NCBI RefSeq assembly: GCF_947568225.1
Contig: NZ_CANOOQ010000001.1
Coordinates: 2,728,001 to 2,792,000 of the forward strand
Origin: Faecalispora anaeroviscerum
Lineage (GTDB): Bacteria > Bacillota > Clostridia > Oscillospirales > Acutalibacteraceae
Length of the DNA stretch: 64,000 nucleotides
Direction of reading: 5' to 3'
Shown: piece after piece, positions 50,806 to 60,365 of the stretch
Position numbering within the stretch: position 1 is the first letter of the stretch
Layout: every line of letters starts with the position of its first letter
Program-made: the position numbers and the translations under genes
Notes under the pieces: generated by a model
The model's database searches: none
What the model was told of the DNA's origin: nothing
Seen by the model: only the letters and a program-made list of their open reading frames with translations

Positions 50806-52098
50806 ATGAAAAATCGGCTAACACAATTTATCAGCACATTTTTTGGCACCGGTCTCGATTTTCGGGTACGGTTGTTTAATGTACTGGCCATGGGCGGAAC
50901 CGTCATCAGCTTGGCTATGGCTCTGGTTGGCATTGCAATAAAAACAGGGGCTGGAAATATCATGGCTAATTTCATTTCAGCCGCCCTCTCCTACGCCTTG
51001 CTCTGCTATTCCCGGCGCACCGGTCGGTACCAGCTGTGCTATTTCATCACGATTGTCGCCATTTTTCTGGTGCTCTTCCCGATCATGTTCTTCTCGGCGG
51101 GGGGATACCATAGTGGGATGCCCAGTTTTTTTGTATTTGCGGTGGCCTTTACTATCCTGATGTTGGAGGGGAAAAGGGCCATTGTGATGTCAGCTCTCGA
51201 AATTCTCCTATACCTTGCCATTTGCATGATTGCCTTTCGCTATCCTCACTTGGTCAATGCTTGGGACACGGAGCCAGACTTGCTCGCAGATGTGATGGTG
51301 GGGTTTGTGTCGGTCAGCGCTGTGCTTGGTACAATGCTCTATCTCCACTTTAAGCTCTATAACGAGCAGCAAAAACGGCTTGACGAACAAAACCATATCC
51401 TGGAGAGGGCCAGCCGTGCGAAAACAGAATTTCTGTCCAATACCTCCCACGAAATGCGCACGCCACTGACCGTTATTTCGGTGAACATTCAGACGGTGGC
51501 AGAAATTTTAGAGGACATGGGTGAAGCGGTAAAGGATGGGGAGGCAGCGGAGCTGCTCCAAAACGCCCAGAGGGAGATTATGCGGCTGGCTCGCATGGTA
51601 GGCGGGACGCTGACGCTGGCCGCCATGAGCGAAAACACAGACAAGCAGGCGGTGGATTTCTCCACCCTGCTGCGCAGCAGTACGGAAATGTTCACCCTGC
51701 ATCTGCAAAAGGGGGGTAATACCCTGACTTCGGAAATTGCGGGAGGGCTGACCGTGTTCGGCAATGCGGATCTGCTGGCGCAGGTGGTAGCAAATCTCCT
51801 GCAAAACGCAGGTGCCTACACCCAGCAGGGCGAGATCACTTTAAATGCAGAAAAAGCCGGGCATGAGATTCTGATTACGGTAACGGATACTGGTGCGGGC
51901 ATTTCTGCCGAGCTACTGCCCCATGTGTTTGAGCGGGGCATCTCTGCCGGTGGTACAGGCTTTGGCCTGTATCTTTGTAAGGCTATTGTGGAGTCCCACG
52001 GCGGTCGAATTTGGATTGAAAGCGAACCCGGAAGCGGCACAATCGTAACTCTTGCCATTCCCACTTATGAAGGACAGTATGGAGGTGAAGGAGTATGA
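50806..52098 (+). CDS. Sensor histidine kinase (cargo)
   Basis: 430 residues from ATG 50806 after AGGTGAG. N-terminal six-helix membrane domain (about 20-190) without a large external loop, a coiled-coil linker, HisKA with FLSNTSHEMRTPLTVISVNIQ (phospho-His about residue 214), and ATPase boxes ANLLQNAGAYT, DTGAGI and GGTGFGLYLCKAIVESHGG. Probably senses a membrane-related signal. Overlaps the regulator gene by 4 bases. Confidence 0.9.
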   Translation: MKNRLTQFISTFFGTGLDFRVRLFNVLAMGGTVISLAMALVGIAIKTGAGNIMANFISAALSYALLCYSRRTGRYQLCYFITIVAIFLVLFPIMFFSAGGYHSGMPSFFVFAVAFTILMLEGKRAIVMSALEILLYLAICMIAFRYPHLVNAWDTEPDLLADVMVGFVSVSAVLGTMLYLHFKLYNEQQKRLDEQNHILERASRAKTEFLSNTSHEMRTPLTVISVNIQTVAEILEDMGEAVKDGEAAELLQNAQREIMRLARMVGGTLTLAAMSENTDKQAVDFSTLLRSSTEMFTLHLQKGGNTLTSEIAGGLTVFGNADLLAQVVANLLQNAGAYTQQGEITLNAEKAGHEILITVTDTGAGISAELLPHVFERGISAGGTGFGLYLCKAIVESHGGRIWIESEPGSGTIVTLAIPTYEGQYGGEGV

Positions 52099-52757
52099 AA
52101 CGGATTTTACTGGTGGAGGACAACGAGCAGATTATGCAGGGCAATGAGCGTATGCTTAAACGGCGGGGCTATGAGGTTATCACGGCACTGACCCTTGCAG
52201 AGGCCCGAAGCGCCGTTCAGGCACGGATGCCTGATCTGTTTGTGCTGGACATTATGCTGCCAGACGGGAGCGGTCTGGATTTTATGGCAGAATTTAGAAA
52301 GTATTCACAAGTACCGGTGCTGCTCCTGACCGGACTGACCACCCCGGAGGATATTGTGCGGGGGCTTACGGCGGGGGGCGACGATTACCTTCCCAAGCCT
52401 TATGACTTTGGAGTGCTGCTGGCACGGGTGGAAGCACTGCTCCGCCGTGCACAGCAGGTGCCGGAGCATATCCACAAGGGCAGGCTCCGCCTTGATGTGA
52501 CGGCTGATGAGGCAACCCTTGACGGCGCTGATTTGCTGCTATCCCAGAAGGAATTTGCCTTGCTGCTGATTTTCGTACAGAACGAGGAGCGTTTTATCAG
52601 TGCGGAATATCTGTATGAAAAGGTGTGGAAGCATCCCATGTTGGGCAACAGCAATACACTGAAAACGACAATTAACCGTCTGCGGGACAAAATCAAGAGC
52701 AGTGGTTATCGAATTGCATGGTCTCGTGGTGAGGGGTACTGCTTTGAGAGAGAATAG
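52095..52757 (+). CDS. OmpR/PhoB-type response regulator (cargo)
   Basis: 220 residues. Receiver domain: EDN at 9-11, Asp in LFVLDIMLPDG (about 54), LLLTGLT, and Lys in LPKPYD; winged helix with LLSQKEFALLLIFVQNEERFI and TLKTTINRLRDKIKSSGYRI. Partner of the upstream kinase. A strong terminator follows, then DUF2442 and the giant surface protein, which it may control (inference). Confidence 0.92.
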   Translation: MKRILLVEDNEQIMQGNERMLKRRGYEVITALTLAEARSAVQARMPDLFVLDIMLPDGSGLDFMAEFRKYSQVPVLLLTGLTTPEDIVRGLTAGGDDYLPKPYDFGVLLARVEALLRRAQQVPEHIHKGRLRLDVTADEATLDGADLLLSQKEFALLLIFVQNEERFISAEYLYEKVWKHPMLGNSNTLKTTINRLRDKIKSSGYRIAWSRGEGYCFERE

Positions 52758-52806
52758 GATTTTGAAATAATCAACACCACCCGTTGGGTTAGGAACCATA
52801 ATACTT

Positions 52807-52846
52807 GTGGCGAGAGTAACAATTTTGTTACTCTCGCCACTTTTGA
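52807..52846 (+). terminator. Terminator of the two-component operon
   Basis: GTGGCGAGAGTAACAA (52807-52822) pairs exactly with 52825-52840, then TTTTGATTTT. Confidence 0.9.
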
Positions 52847-52928
52847 TTTTATGGCATGGTAAAATTATACACAGATTATAGTAGACTTTAACCTTTTACG
52901 AATCGTGTGTTTAGACGAGGAGGTGGCT

Positions 52929-53234
52929 ATGGAAATGCTATCTGAACAAACTGCAATGGAGCAGTCAAGAATTGTCCGTGTAGAGGCGTTTGATGGAGAC
53001 ACCTTTGGAATTACGCTGGAGAGCGGGCATACCGTCCTGCTGGAACTGGAGCACAGAATCAAAGAACCTGCCTTTGCCACACTGATCGAAAGCAGGGATT
53101 TCTGCAAGCCCTATACCGACGGCAAAGCAATCTGTTGGCCCGGTGGGGTATCCATCTCGCTGGAGGAGATTTTAGGGATGCTCTTGTCTCATGGGAATGT
53201 AACACAAAACCAAAATAATTATGAGGAGGAATAA
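52929..53234 (+). CDS. DUF2442 domain-containing protein
   Basis: 101 residues; ATG 52929, five bases after GAGGAGG. IVRVEAFDGDTFGITLESGHTVLLELEHRI and WPGGVSISLEEIL are the DUF2442 features (short beta-rich domain found alone or beside toxin-antitoxin-like genes). No partner toxin is visible. It is immediately followed (3 bases) by the giant surface protein, so the two are co-expressed. Confidence 0.8.
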   Translation: MEMLSEQTAMEQSRIVRVEAFDGDTFGITLESGHTVLLELEHRIKEPAFATLIESRDFCKPYTDGKAICWPGGVSISLEEILGMLLSHGNVTQNQNNYEEE

Positions 53235-53237
53235 GCA

Positions 53238-56200
53238 ATGATAACAAAACGAACAAGCAAAACACTGTCTTTGTTTCTGGCATTTTGCATGGTGTTTACC
53301 CTGCTGCCGACGGTGGCCTTTGCCGAAACCGGTGATGTGGATTCCGGTGTGCCTTTAGGCGTGAGCAGCATCATCACCGAATTTGCGGCTTTGGAGGATG
53401 ATATTGCCGAACAAAATGTTGATATCGGTACAGTCAAAGATGAATTAAAGCTGCTAAAAGAGCTGGCGGTCACCGTCATCGAGGGCGGCGATACCGCAAC
53501 TGGCAGCGATGCAGCAGCAGAAACTCAAACTACTGTGGCAGTGTCCGATTGGACTGCCGAACCGGAGTATAATGGCGAAACGGCGGGTATTTACACCTTT
53601 ACCCCAGTGCTGGATTTGCCCGAGAGCTTGACACTGGCGGAGGGCATAACTGCACCGACGATTACCGTGGCGGTGGAGCAAAAAGCGGTCACGCAGATGG
53701 CGCGGGGCGCTGTCTTGATGCTTAGTAGCAGCGGCAATACCATTCACCTAAGCGACACCAATCCGCTCACAAGCGGCACCGGCTGGAGCTACGACAGTGG
53801 GGCGCAGGTCTACACCATTGCAAACAACGCGGATGTGGTCATCACGGGTAGTAACGCGGGCAGTCAACGGCGTGTCGAGGTTGCTGCGGATGCGGTAGCC
53901 ACAATTACGCTGGATGACGCAAGCATTTCTGGGCTTGGTGACAACCAATCGCCACTGCTGCTGAAAAGCGGTGCGGAAGTAAGCCTTGCCACTGCGGGCG
54001 ACAACATCCTCAGTGCGGGAGGGAATTGCGCAGGCATACAAGCCCCCGCAGGCACAACACTGATAATCTTTCCCAACGAAACGTGGTCGTTTACCGTCAC
54101 AGGCGGCACGAATGGTGCGGGCATCGGCGGTGGTGAAAATGAAGCGGGCGGCAACATCACGATAAACGGCAATCCAGTCACAGCCATAGGCGGCGCCAAC
54201 GGCGCGGGCATAGGTGGCGGTGCGAACGGCGCAGGTGGCAGTGTAAGGTTAAGCGGTTGGGTCACAGCCATAGGCGGCACAAACGGCGGCGCCGCTATCG
54301 GCGGTGGTTCCGGTAGCAGCAACCATGGCTCTCTTAGCTTTGGCAGTTACACAAATTTCCGCTATTGGACGAACACCTCAAACTCCGACCCCGGTGGGAC
54401 GGGGACGCATAACAGCACCACCGCTTTCCAGGAAAGTAGCCTGGGTATATTCAAATTCATAAGAATAGAGCCGCAGGCCCCACCAAGCAATATCATCGAC
54501 CTAAGCGAAAACTACCCCTCCACAAGCGGCACCGGGTGGAGTTATGACAGTGGGACGCAGGTCTACACAATTGCAAATAACGCGGATGTAATCATTACAG
54601 GCAGCAACGAGTTCAATCAACGGTGCGTCGAGGTTGCGGTGAGCGCGAAAGTCGCAATCACGCTGGACGGCGCAAGCATTTCTGCACATGGCTACAGTCT
54701 GTCACCGCTGCTGCTAAAAAACGGCGCGGAGGTGACGCTCACCCTTGAGGGCGACAACACCCTCAGTGCTGGAGATAATTGCGCAGGCATACAGGCTCCC
54801 GCAGGCACAACGCTGATACTCGGTGGTGAAGGGTCGCTTAGCGCCGCAGGAGGTGCGAATGGCGCAGGTATCGGCGGTGCAAATAGCGCAAGCGGCACAA
54901 TTACGATCGGAGGTACTGCAAATGTTACGGCTACAGGCGGAAGTAGCGGCGCGGGCATCGGCGGCGCGATAGGCGCAGGCGGCACAATCACAATCAAAGG
55001 CAATGCAACTGTCACGGCTACAGGAGGAGATTACGGCGCGGGCATTGGTGGTGCGAACAACTCAAGCTGCGATGCGGATGGTGCAGGCGGTACAATAATT
55101 ATCAGCGATAATGCGAATGTCACAGCCACAGGCGGTTACGGCAGTGCGGGCATCGGCGGCGGTCAAAAAAGCGCGGGCGGTAATGTAAGGATAACCGGCG
55201 GCACGGTTAAAACTAGAGCTAAGAGTAGCCTTACATCGGCTATAGGTGCGGGTAACGGCAGCTACAGCCACGGCTCGCTTAGCTTTGACAGTTACACAGA
55301 TTTCCGTTACTGGACGAATACCACAATCTCTGACCCCGGCGGCGACGGAATACTTCACAGCGTTACCCCTTTCCCGATAGCCAGCTTGAAAACATTTGCG
55401 TATGTCAAAATTGCGCCGGGGTCGGCGGCGACGGTTCCCAGCGCGCCGCAGAGCTTCACCGTTACTCCAGGCGACGGGCAGGTGGTTTTATCATGGGATG
55501 CTCCCGCCAGTAACGGTAACGCGGAAATTCTCCGCTATGAGGTTTCCAGCAACAACGGGGCGTCTTGGGTGACGGCTGCGGTCGACACATCCTACACCTT
55601 TACCGGCCTAACCAACGGCACAAGCTATACCTTCAAGGTACGAGCGGTCAATAGCGCGGGCAACGGCATAGAGGCCAGCGCTATAACTACTCCAACAGCG
55701 GGAGGCATACCGCCGACAAACGCCCAGGCGCCAAGCATTAGCGAACAACCTACTGGCGCAACCTACACGCAGAATGACACGGCCGTAGAGTTAGCCGTGA
55801 CAGCAAGCGTAGTGGATGGCGGAACCCTTTCTTACCAGTGGTATAGCAATACGACAAACAGCACCGTTGGCGGAACAGAAGTCGGCACGAACAGTTACAC
55901 ATATACACCATCCACTGCCACGGCCGGCACGACCTACTATTATTGTGTAGTCACAAATACCAACAACGAAGCGACCACAAATAAAGCCGCCACGGTGACC
56001 AGTAATATTGCCACCATTCGGGTTGAAGCACCAAGCGGCGGCACAGTCACTGTCGCCACCCCAGCAGACCTGAAAGGGGCACTTGAGGCCACTGCACCTT
56101 CCACCATCACCGTGACGGCGAACATCGGCATAACCGAAAAAATCACGTTGGGCGCAAGCCACACGCTGGTGGTCACTTCCGGGAAAACCCTCAGCTTCAC

Positions 56201-59120
56201 CGACAGCGGGAACATTGCCCTCGGAAGCCATACGCTTACCATAAACGGCGGCGGCAGCCTGGCGCTCGGCGGCACAAGCACCTACAGCTTGAACGACAGC
56301 CTGAGTGGTACCGGTACGCTGAACCTTGCGAATATCACTGTGGCAGTATCCGAATTGGGCATAAATGCCGGCACGTTGAATATCAACAGCGGCGCAGCAG
56401 TCACCCTCAATAATGGAAGTAGGAGAAACATGATTACCGTGGGACGTGACAGCACCTGCACCGTAAACAGTGGCGGTAAAATTGATATTCAAGACTTTTT
56501 TGATGTGGGCATAAATGTATACGGCGGCACCCTGCACATAAACGGCGGAACCGTTACGGTAGGTCCGGGGCAGGCAGGCAACAGAGGTATTGACCTGGGC
56601 ACAACAGTAACAACCACTAAATTGCAAGTTAGCTCCGGTACACTGAACGGCACGACGGGCGGTAAGATTTGTTTTCAACAAGACACAAAAGCAGAGGGTG
56701 TAAACGGTCGGTTCAGTGACCGCGGCACCGTGTTGACCGCAAGCGAAGCGGTTACAGTCGGCGAATACACCGCCGCCTCATCTGCAACCGGGCTGACATC
56801 AGGTCATTACTATTGGAATGATGGCGTATTTGCAAAGCATATGATCTCCATCAGCTCCAAGCCCCAGAATATGTCTGTCACCGAGGGAGCAATCAGCGGA
56901 TTCCTCTCTGTATCGGGCACAGCCAGCAATGGCGAAACTGTAACCTACCAATGGCTGAAATCTGATCAGGATAGCATATTGGGCACTGCTTCTATAATAC
57001 CGGGTGCCACAAGCAATACCTTTACTATCCCCACTGACTTGACTGAGGGCAACTATTATTACTACTGCGATCTGAGAGCGGCAGAGTGCGGCAGTATGCG
57101 AAGTGACATTGCCACCGTTACGGTGAATGCGCCGGGCGATACCCCAACCATCACCATCACAAAGCATCCTCAGAATGTAACCGTAACACAGGGCAGAATT
57201 AACGCAACTTTAACGGCGCAAGCTGTATCGAACAACGGCAAGACTGTTCTCTATCAGTGGCGCCAATTTATCGGAGGTATTGGTAGTGATAACACACAGC
57301 TAATGCTTGGCGAAACAAGTAATACATTAGCCATCCCTAAAGGTTTACCGGCAGGAACTTATCGATATCTTTGCGTTTTTAACACAGATGGCACCGATTA
57401 TGTAGATAGCGATACTGCCATCGTAACCGTGATGCCGCCTTCTGGCAGTGGTGACAGTGGTGGAAGTGATAACGGCGGCTCCGGCAGCGGAAGCTATACA
57501 CCACCTCCAGCCACCACATCGCAACAAGTTCCGCTCAACCAGCCTGTTACAGCAACGACATCTGTCGTAGCAACAGCAGGGGCGAACGGTGCGGCAAGTG
57601 CGTCTATACCGGATAAAGCGGTAACTGACGCCATTGCCAAGGCACAGTCTGATGCAGCGAGCCAGAACAAAACAGCAAATGGAATTTCAGTGGAGCTGAA
57701 TGTCACCATGCCAAAGGGTACAGCTTCCTTGATAGCAATCCTTACCCGCAGCTCTTTGGACAGTCTTGTGAGCGCTGGGGTCAGTAGCCTTAAAATCAAC
57801 GGCTCCCTTGTAAAGGTAAGCTTTGATAAAAAGGCGCTGGCTGAAATCCAGAAGCAAAGCAGTGGTAACATCAGCATTGCTATTGCACCTAAGACAAATC
57901 TTTCAGATGCGGCAAAAAAGATCATCGGCACAAGACCGGTGTATGACATCACCGTGGGTTATGGCAGCGGTAAAACAGTATCCAGCTTCGGAGGTGGAGT
58001 TGCAACAGTATCTATTCCATATACACTGGGCAAGAATGAAGCGGTAGGCGGTCTGTATGCGGTCTATGTAGACGCAAAGGGTAACGCAACCCGCATTGCA
58101 GGCTCTGCCTATGATACAAATAGCGGCTGTGTTATTTTCACAACTACCCACTTCTCACAGTATGGTATCGGTTATACCGCACCGACAGCGAAGTTTACAG
58201 ATATCAGCACCCATTGGGCAAAGGAAGCCATTGACTATGTGGTGGGCAGAGGACTTCTCTCCGGCACATCAGAAACTACCTTTGCACCGGACACTGCCAT
58301 GACCCGTGGAATGCTGGTAACAGCCCTCGGCAGGCTGGCGGGAGTGGATACAAAAGTGCACACCACAAACAGCTTTACGGATGTCAATGCGGACAGCGCA
58401 TATCGTCCGTACATTGAATGGGCATACAAGAATGGAATTATTCAGGGTATCGGTAACAATCAATTTGCACCTGACAGGGCAATTACCCATGAGGAAATTG
58501 CAGTTATTATCGCAAATTTCGCCAAAGCTACCGGATATACACTGCCTGTTACCCGCGAGGCAACAACCTATGCGGACGCTTCCAGTATCGGCAGCACCTA
58601 CAAAACAGCGGTAACAGCGATGCAGCAGGCGGGCATTATGATGGGCGGCAGTGACAACAAGTTTAATCCGAAAGGAAATGCTACCCGCGCGGAGGTTTCC
58701 TCCATGCTGAACCGTTACATCAAACTCACCATCAACCCTGCCACAGCGCAGGGCTGGGCGCAGGGCGATGACGGTCAGTATATGTACTACAAGGACGGCA
58801 AGGTTCTTACCGGCACACAGACCATCGACGGTGTGAAGTATGTCTTTAACTCAAATGGTGTTTTGCAAACTGGATGGGTAAAAGACGGCGATAACTGGAG
58901 TTTTTATTCAGGCAAGACAATGTTAATCGGCTGGTGGGATCTTGGTGCAAACGGAAACAACAAGACCTATTACTTTACCAAGGACGGTCTGATGGTATCC
59001 GGCAAATGGCTGGAGATCGACGGAAAATGGTATTACTTCAATGCCGACGGATCCCTTGCTAAGAATACTAAAATCGACGGCTATGAGGTGGACGAAAACG
59101 GTGTAAGGAAAAGTAAATAA
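53238..59120 (+). CDS. Giant cell-surface protein with SLH and choline-binding-type repeats
   Basis: 1960 residues. Signal peptide (about 1-31, ending VAFA). Residues about 165-430 and 415-720 are repeated carbohydrate-binding/parallel-beta-helix-like modules with NNADVVITGSN and many GANGAGIGG turns. Then an Fn3 domain (about 732-815, PQSFTVTPGDGQVVLSW), an Ig-like domain (SYQWYSNTT), a further beta-helix (about 930-1180), two Ig-like units, a Ser/Gly linker (about 1402-1430), an autotransport-like beta domain (to about 1645), three SLH domains (1650-1830; FTDISTHWAKEAIDYVV) and C-terminal cell-wall-binding repeats (1835-1960; GWVKDGDNWSFYSG, GKWYYFNADGSL). Two independent wall anchors are unusual. 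It probably acts in adhesion or glycan binding. Confidence 0.88.
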   Translation: MITKRTSKTLSLFLAFCMVFTLLPTVAFAETGDVDSGVPLGVSSIITEFAALEDDIAEQNVDIGTVKDELKLLKELAVTVIEGGDTATGSDAAAETQTTVAVSDWTAEPEYNGETAGIYTFTPVLDLPESLTLAEGITAPTITVAVEQKAVTQMARGAVLMLSSSGNTIHLSDTNPLTSGTGWSYDSGAQVYTIANNADVVITGSNAGSQRRVEVAADAVATITLDDASISGLGDNQSPLLLKSGAEVSLATAGDNILSAGGNCAGIQAPAGTTLIIFPNETWSFTVTGGTNGAGIGGGENEAGGNITINGNPVTAIGGANGAGIGGGANGAGGSVRLSGWVTAIGGTNGGAAIGGGSGSSNHGSLSFGSYTNFRYWTNTSNSDPGGTGTHNSTTAFQESSLGIFKFIRIEPQAPPSNIIDLSENYPSTSGTGWSYDSGTQVYTIANNADVIITGSNEFNQRCVEVAVSAKVAITLDGASISAHGYSLSPLLLKNGAEVTLTLEGDNTLSAGDNCAGIQAPAGTTLILGGEGSLSAAGGANGAGIGGANSASGTITIGGTANVTATGGSSGAGIGGAIGAGGTITIKGNATVTATGGDYGAGIGGANNSSCDADGAGGTIIISDNANVTATGGYGSAGIGGGQKSAGGNVRITGGTVKTRAKSSLTSAIGAGNGSYSHGSLSFDSYTDFRYWTNTTISDPGGDGILHSVTPFPIASLKTFAYVKIAPGSAATVPSAPQSFTVTPGDGQVVLSWDAPASNGNAEILRYEVSSNNGASWVTAAVDTSYTFTGLTNGTSYTFKVRAVNSAGNGIEASAITTPTAGGIPPTNAQAPSISEQPTGATYTQNDTAVELAVTASVVDGGTLSYQWYSNTTNSTVGGTEVGTNSYTYTPSTATAGTTYYYCVVTNTNNEATTNKAATVTSNIATIRVEAPSGGTVTVATPADLKGALEATAPSTITVTANIGITEKITLGASHTLVVTSGKTLSFTDSGNIALGSHTLTINGGGSLALGGTSTYSLNDSLSGTGTLNLANITVAVSELGINAGTLNINSGAAVTLNNGSRRNMITVGRDSTCTVNSGGKIDIQDFFDVGINVYGGTLHINGGTVTVGPGQAGNRGIDLGTTVTTTKLQVSSGTLNGTTGGKICFQQDTKAEGVNGRFSDRGTVLTASEAVTVGEYTAASSATGLTSGHYYWNDGVFAKHMISISSKPQNMSVTEGAISGFLSVSGTASNGETVTYQWLKSDQDSILGTASIIPGATSNTFTIPTDLTEGNYYYYCDLRAAECGSMRSDIATVTVNAPGDTPTITITKHPQNVTVTQGRINATLTAQAVSNNGKTVLYQWRQFIGGIGSDNTQLMLGETSNTLAIPKGLPAGTYRYLCVFNTDGTDYVDSDTAIVTVMPPSGSGDSGGSDNGGSGSGSYTPPPATTSQQVPLNQPVTATTSVVATAGANGAASASIPDKAVTDAIAKAQSDAASQNKTANGISVELNVTMPKGTASLIAILTRSSLDSLVSAGVSSLKINGSLVKVSFDKKALAEIQKQSSGNISIAIAPKTNLSDAAKKIIGTRPVYDITVGYGSGKTVSSFGGGVATVSIPYTLGKNEAVGGLYAVYVDAKGNATRIAGSAYDTNSGCVIFTTTHFSQYGIGYTAPTAKFTDISTHWAKEAIDYVVGRGLLSGTSETTFAPDTAMTRGMLVTALGRLAGVDTKVHTTNSFTDVNADSAYRPYIEWAYKNGIIQGIGNNQFAPDRAITHEEIAVIIANFAKATGYTLPVTREATTYADASSIGSTYKTAVTAMQQAGIMMGGSDNKFNPKGNATRAEVSSMLNRYIKLTINPATAQGWAQGDDGQYMYYKDGKVLTGTQTIDGVKYVFNSNGVLQTGWVKDGDNWSFYSGKTMLIGWWDLGANGNNKTYYFTKDGLMVSGKWLEIDGKWYYFNADGSLAKNTKIDGYEVDENGVRKSK

Positions 59121-59136
59121 CGCATACGAACACAAG

Positions 59137-59172
59137 GCAAGGGTGGGAGCCAATATCGGTTCCCACCCTTGC
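59137..59172 (+). terminator. Terminator after the giant surface protein gene
   Basis: GCAAGGGTGGGAGCC pairs with GGTTCCCACCCTTGC (G:T allowed). The gap 59173-59467 contains no gene I can support, only decayed-looking short frames and a promoter motif. Confidence 0.8.
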
Positions 59173-59401
59173 TTTCCGTATCCAGTTTGCTTTCCCTAAA
59201 TTATCTTTATTGGTGTTTGTCATAGAGCTACCTGTTTTGTCTTGCAGTATATAAATAATAAATTGTAGATATGAGGGAGTTAACACATGAACGCAAAAAT
59301 CCGTTCACCATACTAGAGCAAGGATGCTCTGGACGATATTGGGTATGTAGTCAAAGCAGCCAACGCTACAAATTAACTTCATTTCTTGTTGGTATTGGGT
59401 A

Positions 59402-59430
59402 TAGCTATTCCTTGCACTTTAGGGTATGCT
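59402..59430 (+). promoter_or_regulatory. ICE promoter motif, copy 2 (TAGCTATT-N13-GGTA)
   Basis: TAGCTATT 59402-59409, 13 bases, GGTA 59423-59426; TATGCT (59425-59430) as -10. Start codon of the tandem RHH gene is 38 bases on. Confidence 0.6.
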
Positions 59431-59467
59431 TTGCTTGCAAAATCACAATGAACAGGAGGAAAACAGA

Positions 59468-59782
59468 ATGGCAGAAACAAAAAATCTATGCGCACAAATC
59501 CCGCTTGTACTACATCAAAAGGTATGCACAAATAAGGAGCAAAGCGAACTTACCCTAAATCAATATGTAACACAGCTTATTACCGAATACTACGAAATGA
59601 AGGAGATGAACTCAAATATGGCACAGACAAGAACGCTGGCACTACAAATCAGTGAGGAACTATTCGCACGAATCAAAAAGCACGTGGATGCCACGCCGCA
59701 CCTTACCCAAAAGGCATTTATTACGGAGATTATCTCCAAGGCACTGGATGAGATTGAAGCACAAGAAGAAATTAATGAATAA
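59468..59782 (+). CDS. Protein with two ribbon-helix-helix-like units
   Basis: 104 residues from ATG 59468 (AGGAGG upstream). First unit: NLCAQIPLVLHQKVCT then LTLNQYVTQLITEYYEMK; second: TLALQISEELFARIKKHV then LTQKAFITEIISKALDEIE. Each has a strand followed by two helices like CopG/Arc repressors. A single chain with two RHH units could bind DNA as a monomeric pseudo-dimer. It has its own promoter motif and terminator and may regulate the ICE. Confidence 0.65.
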   Translation: MAETKNLCAQIPLVLHQKVCTNKEQSELTLNQYVTQLITEYYEMKEMNSNMAQTRTLALQISEELFARIKKHVDATPHLTQKAFITEIISKALDEIEAQEEINE

Positions 59783-59790
59783 CAGCTAAC

Positions 59791-59825
59791 GGAGAGCGTG
59801 AGATATATCACTCTCTCCATTTTTT
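59791..59825 (+). terminator. Terminator after the tandem RHH gene
   Basis: GGAGAGCGTGA pairs with TCACTCTCTCC (one mismatch), then ATTTTTTA. Confidence 0.8.
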
Positions 59826-59840
59826 ATGGAGGTAACTACT

Positions 59841-60275
59841 ATGAGCTTTTTTACAGATGAACTTATGAAATGCACCGAGGGATTTGAAAATCGAAAGTGC
59901 ATCGGCAATGCCATGTATATCCCTTTGGGTGAAAACAATCGCTTGAAGCTGTTCTTCACCACCCTTGGATATGCAGACCATTATGAGGGCGTCAGCATCA
60001 GTGCTGTAGACAAGAACAATGGCGTAATCGATAGAAACACCATTAAATTTGCAGATGTTTGGGGCAGAAAGCAAGTGAGCAATCCAAACTTTCGTGAGGG
60101 CATTATCCCATATATTTGGAAGGACGGCAATCAGGCACAATGGTATGTGTATAAGCCCACACCAAGAGATATGGAACTGCTCTCGGAACAGATTAACGAT
60201 TATGCAGAGCTTTTTATGGAACAAAGCCATGAGCTGACAGAAGCAAACGAACCTAAGATGGGTATGTCTATGTAA
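59841..60275 (+). CDS. Uncharacterised ICE protein with Met-rich tail
   Basis: 144 residues from ATG 59841 (GGAGG). A compact alpha/beta domain (CTEGFENRKCIGNAMYIPLG; LFFTTLGYADHYEGVSISAV; GIIPYIWKDGNQAQWYVYKP) of no family I know. After the domain comes a Glu/Asn-rich linker and PKMGMSM, the cleanest copy of the shared tail. No gene overlaps or abuts its end, so the tail is not there to supply a ribosome site. Confidence 0.6.
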   Translation: MSFFTDELMKCTEGFENRKCIGNAMYIPLGENNRLKLFFTTLGYADHYEGVSISAVDKNNGVIDRNTIKFADVWGRKQVSNPNFREGIIPYIWKDGNQAQWYVYKPTPRDMELLSEQINDYAELFMEQSHELTEANEPKMGMSM

Positions 60276-60309
60276 AACTATATACAGAGGTAATTGTTGA
60301 TATTTCGTA

Positions 60310-60338
60310 TAGCTATTTACTACATCTTGTGGTAATAT
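60310..60338 (+). promoter_or_regulatory. ICE promoter motif, copy 3 (TAGCTATT-N13-GGTA)
   Basis: TAGCTATT 60310-60317, 13 bases, GGTA 60331-60334; TAATAT (60333-60338) as -10. The start codon of the DUF6809 gene is 28 bases on. Confidence 0.6.
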
Positions 60339-60365
60339 GTTGTACTTGAAAGAGAGGTGATGGAA

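Noticed and set aside
55791..56681. 296-codon minus-strand frame within the giant surface protein gene
   Set aside because: Composition (Ala/Cys/Val-rich) follows the repeats on the other strand; no motif or start signal.
59271..59558. 95-codon frame between the giant surface gene and the tandem RHH gene
   Set aside because: No ribosome site, overlaps the promoter motif and the RHH start; contents look like non-coding or decayed sequence.
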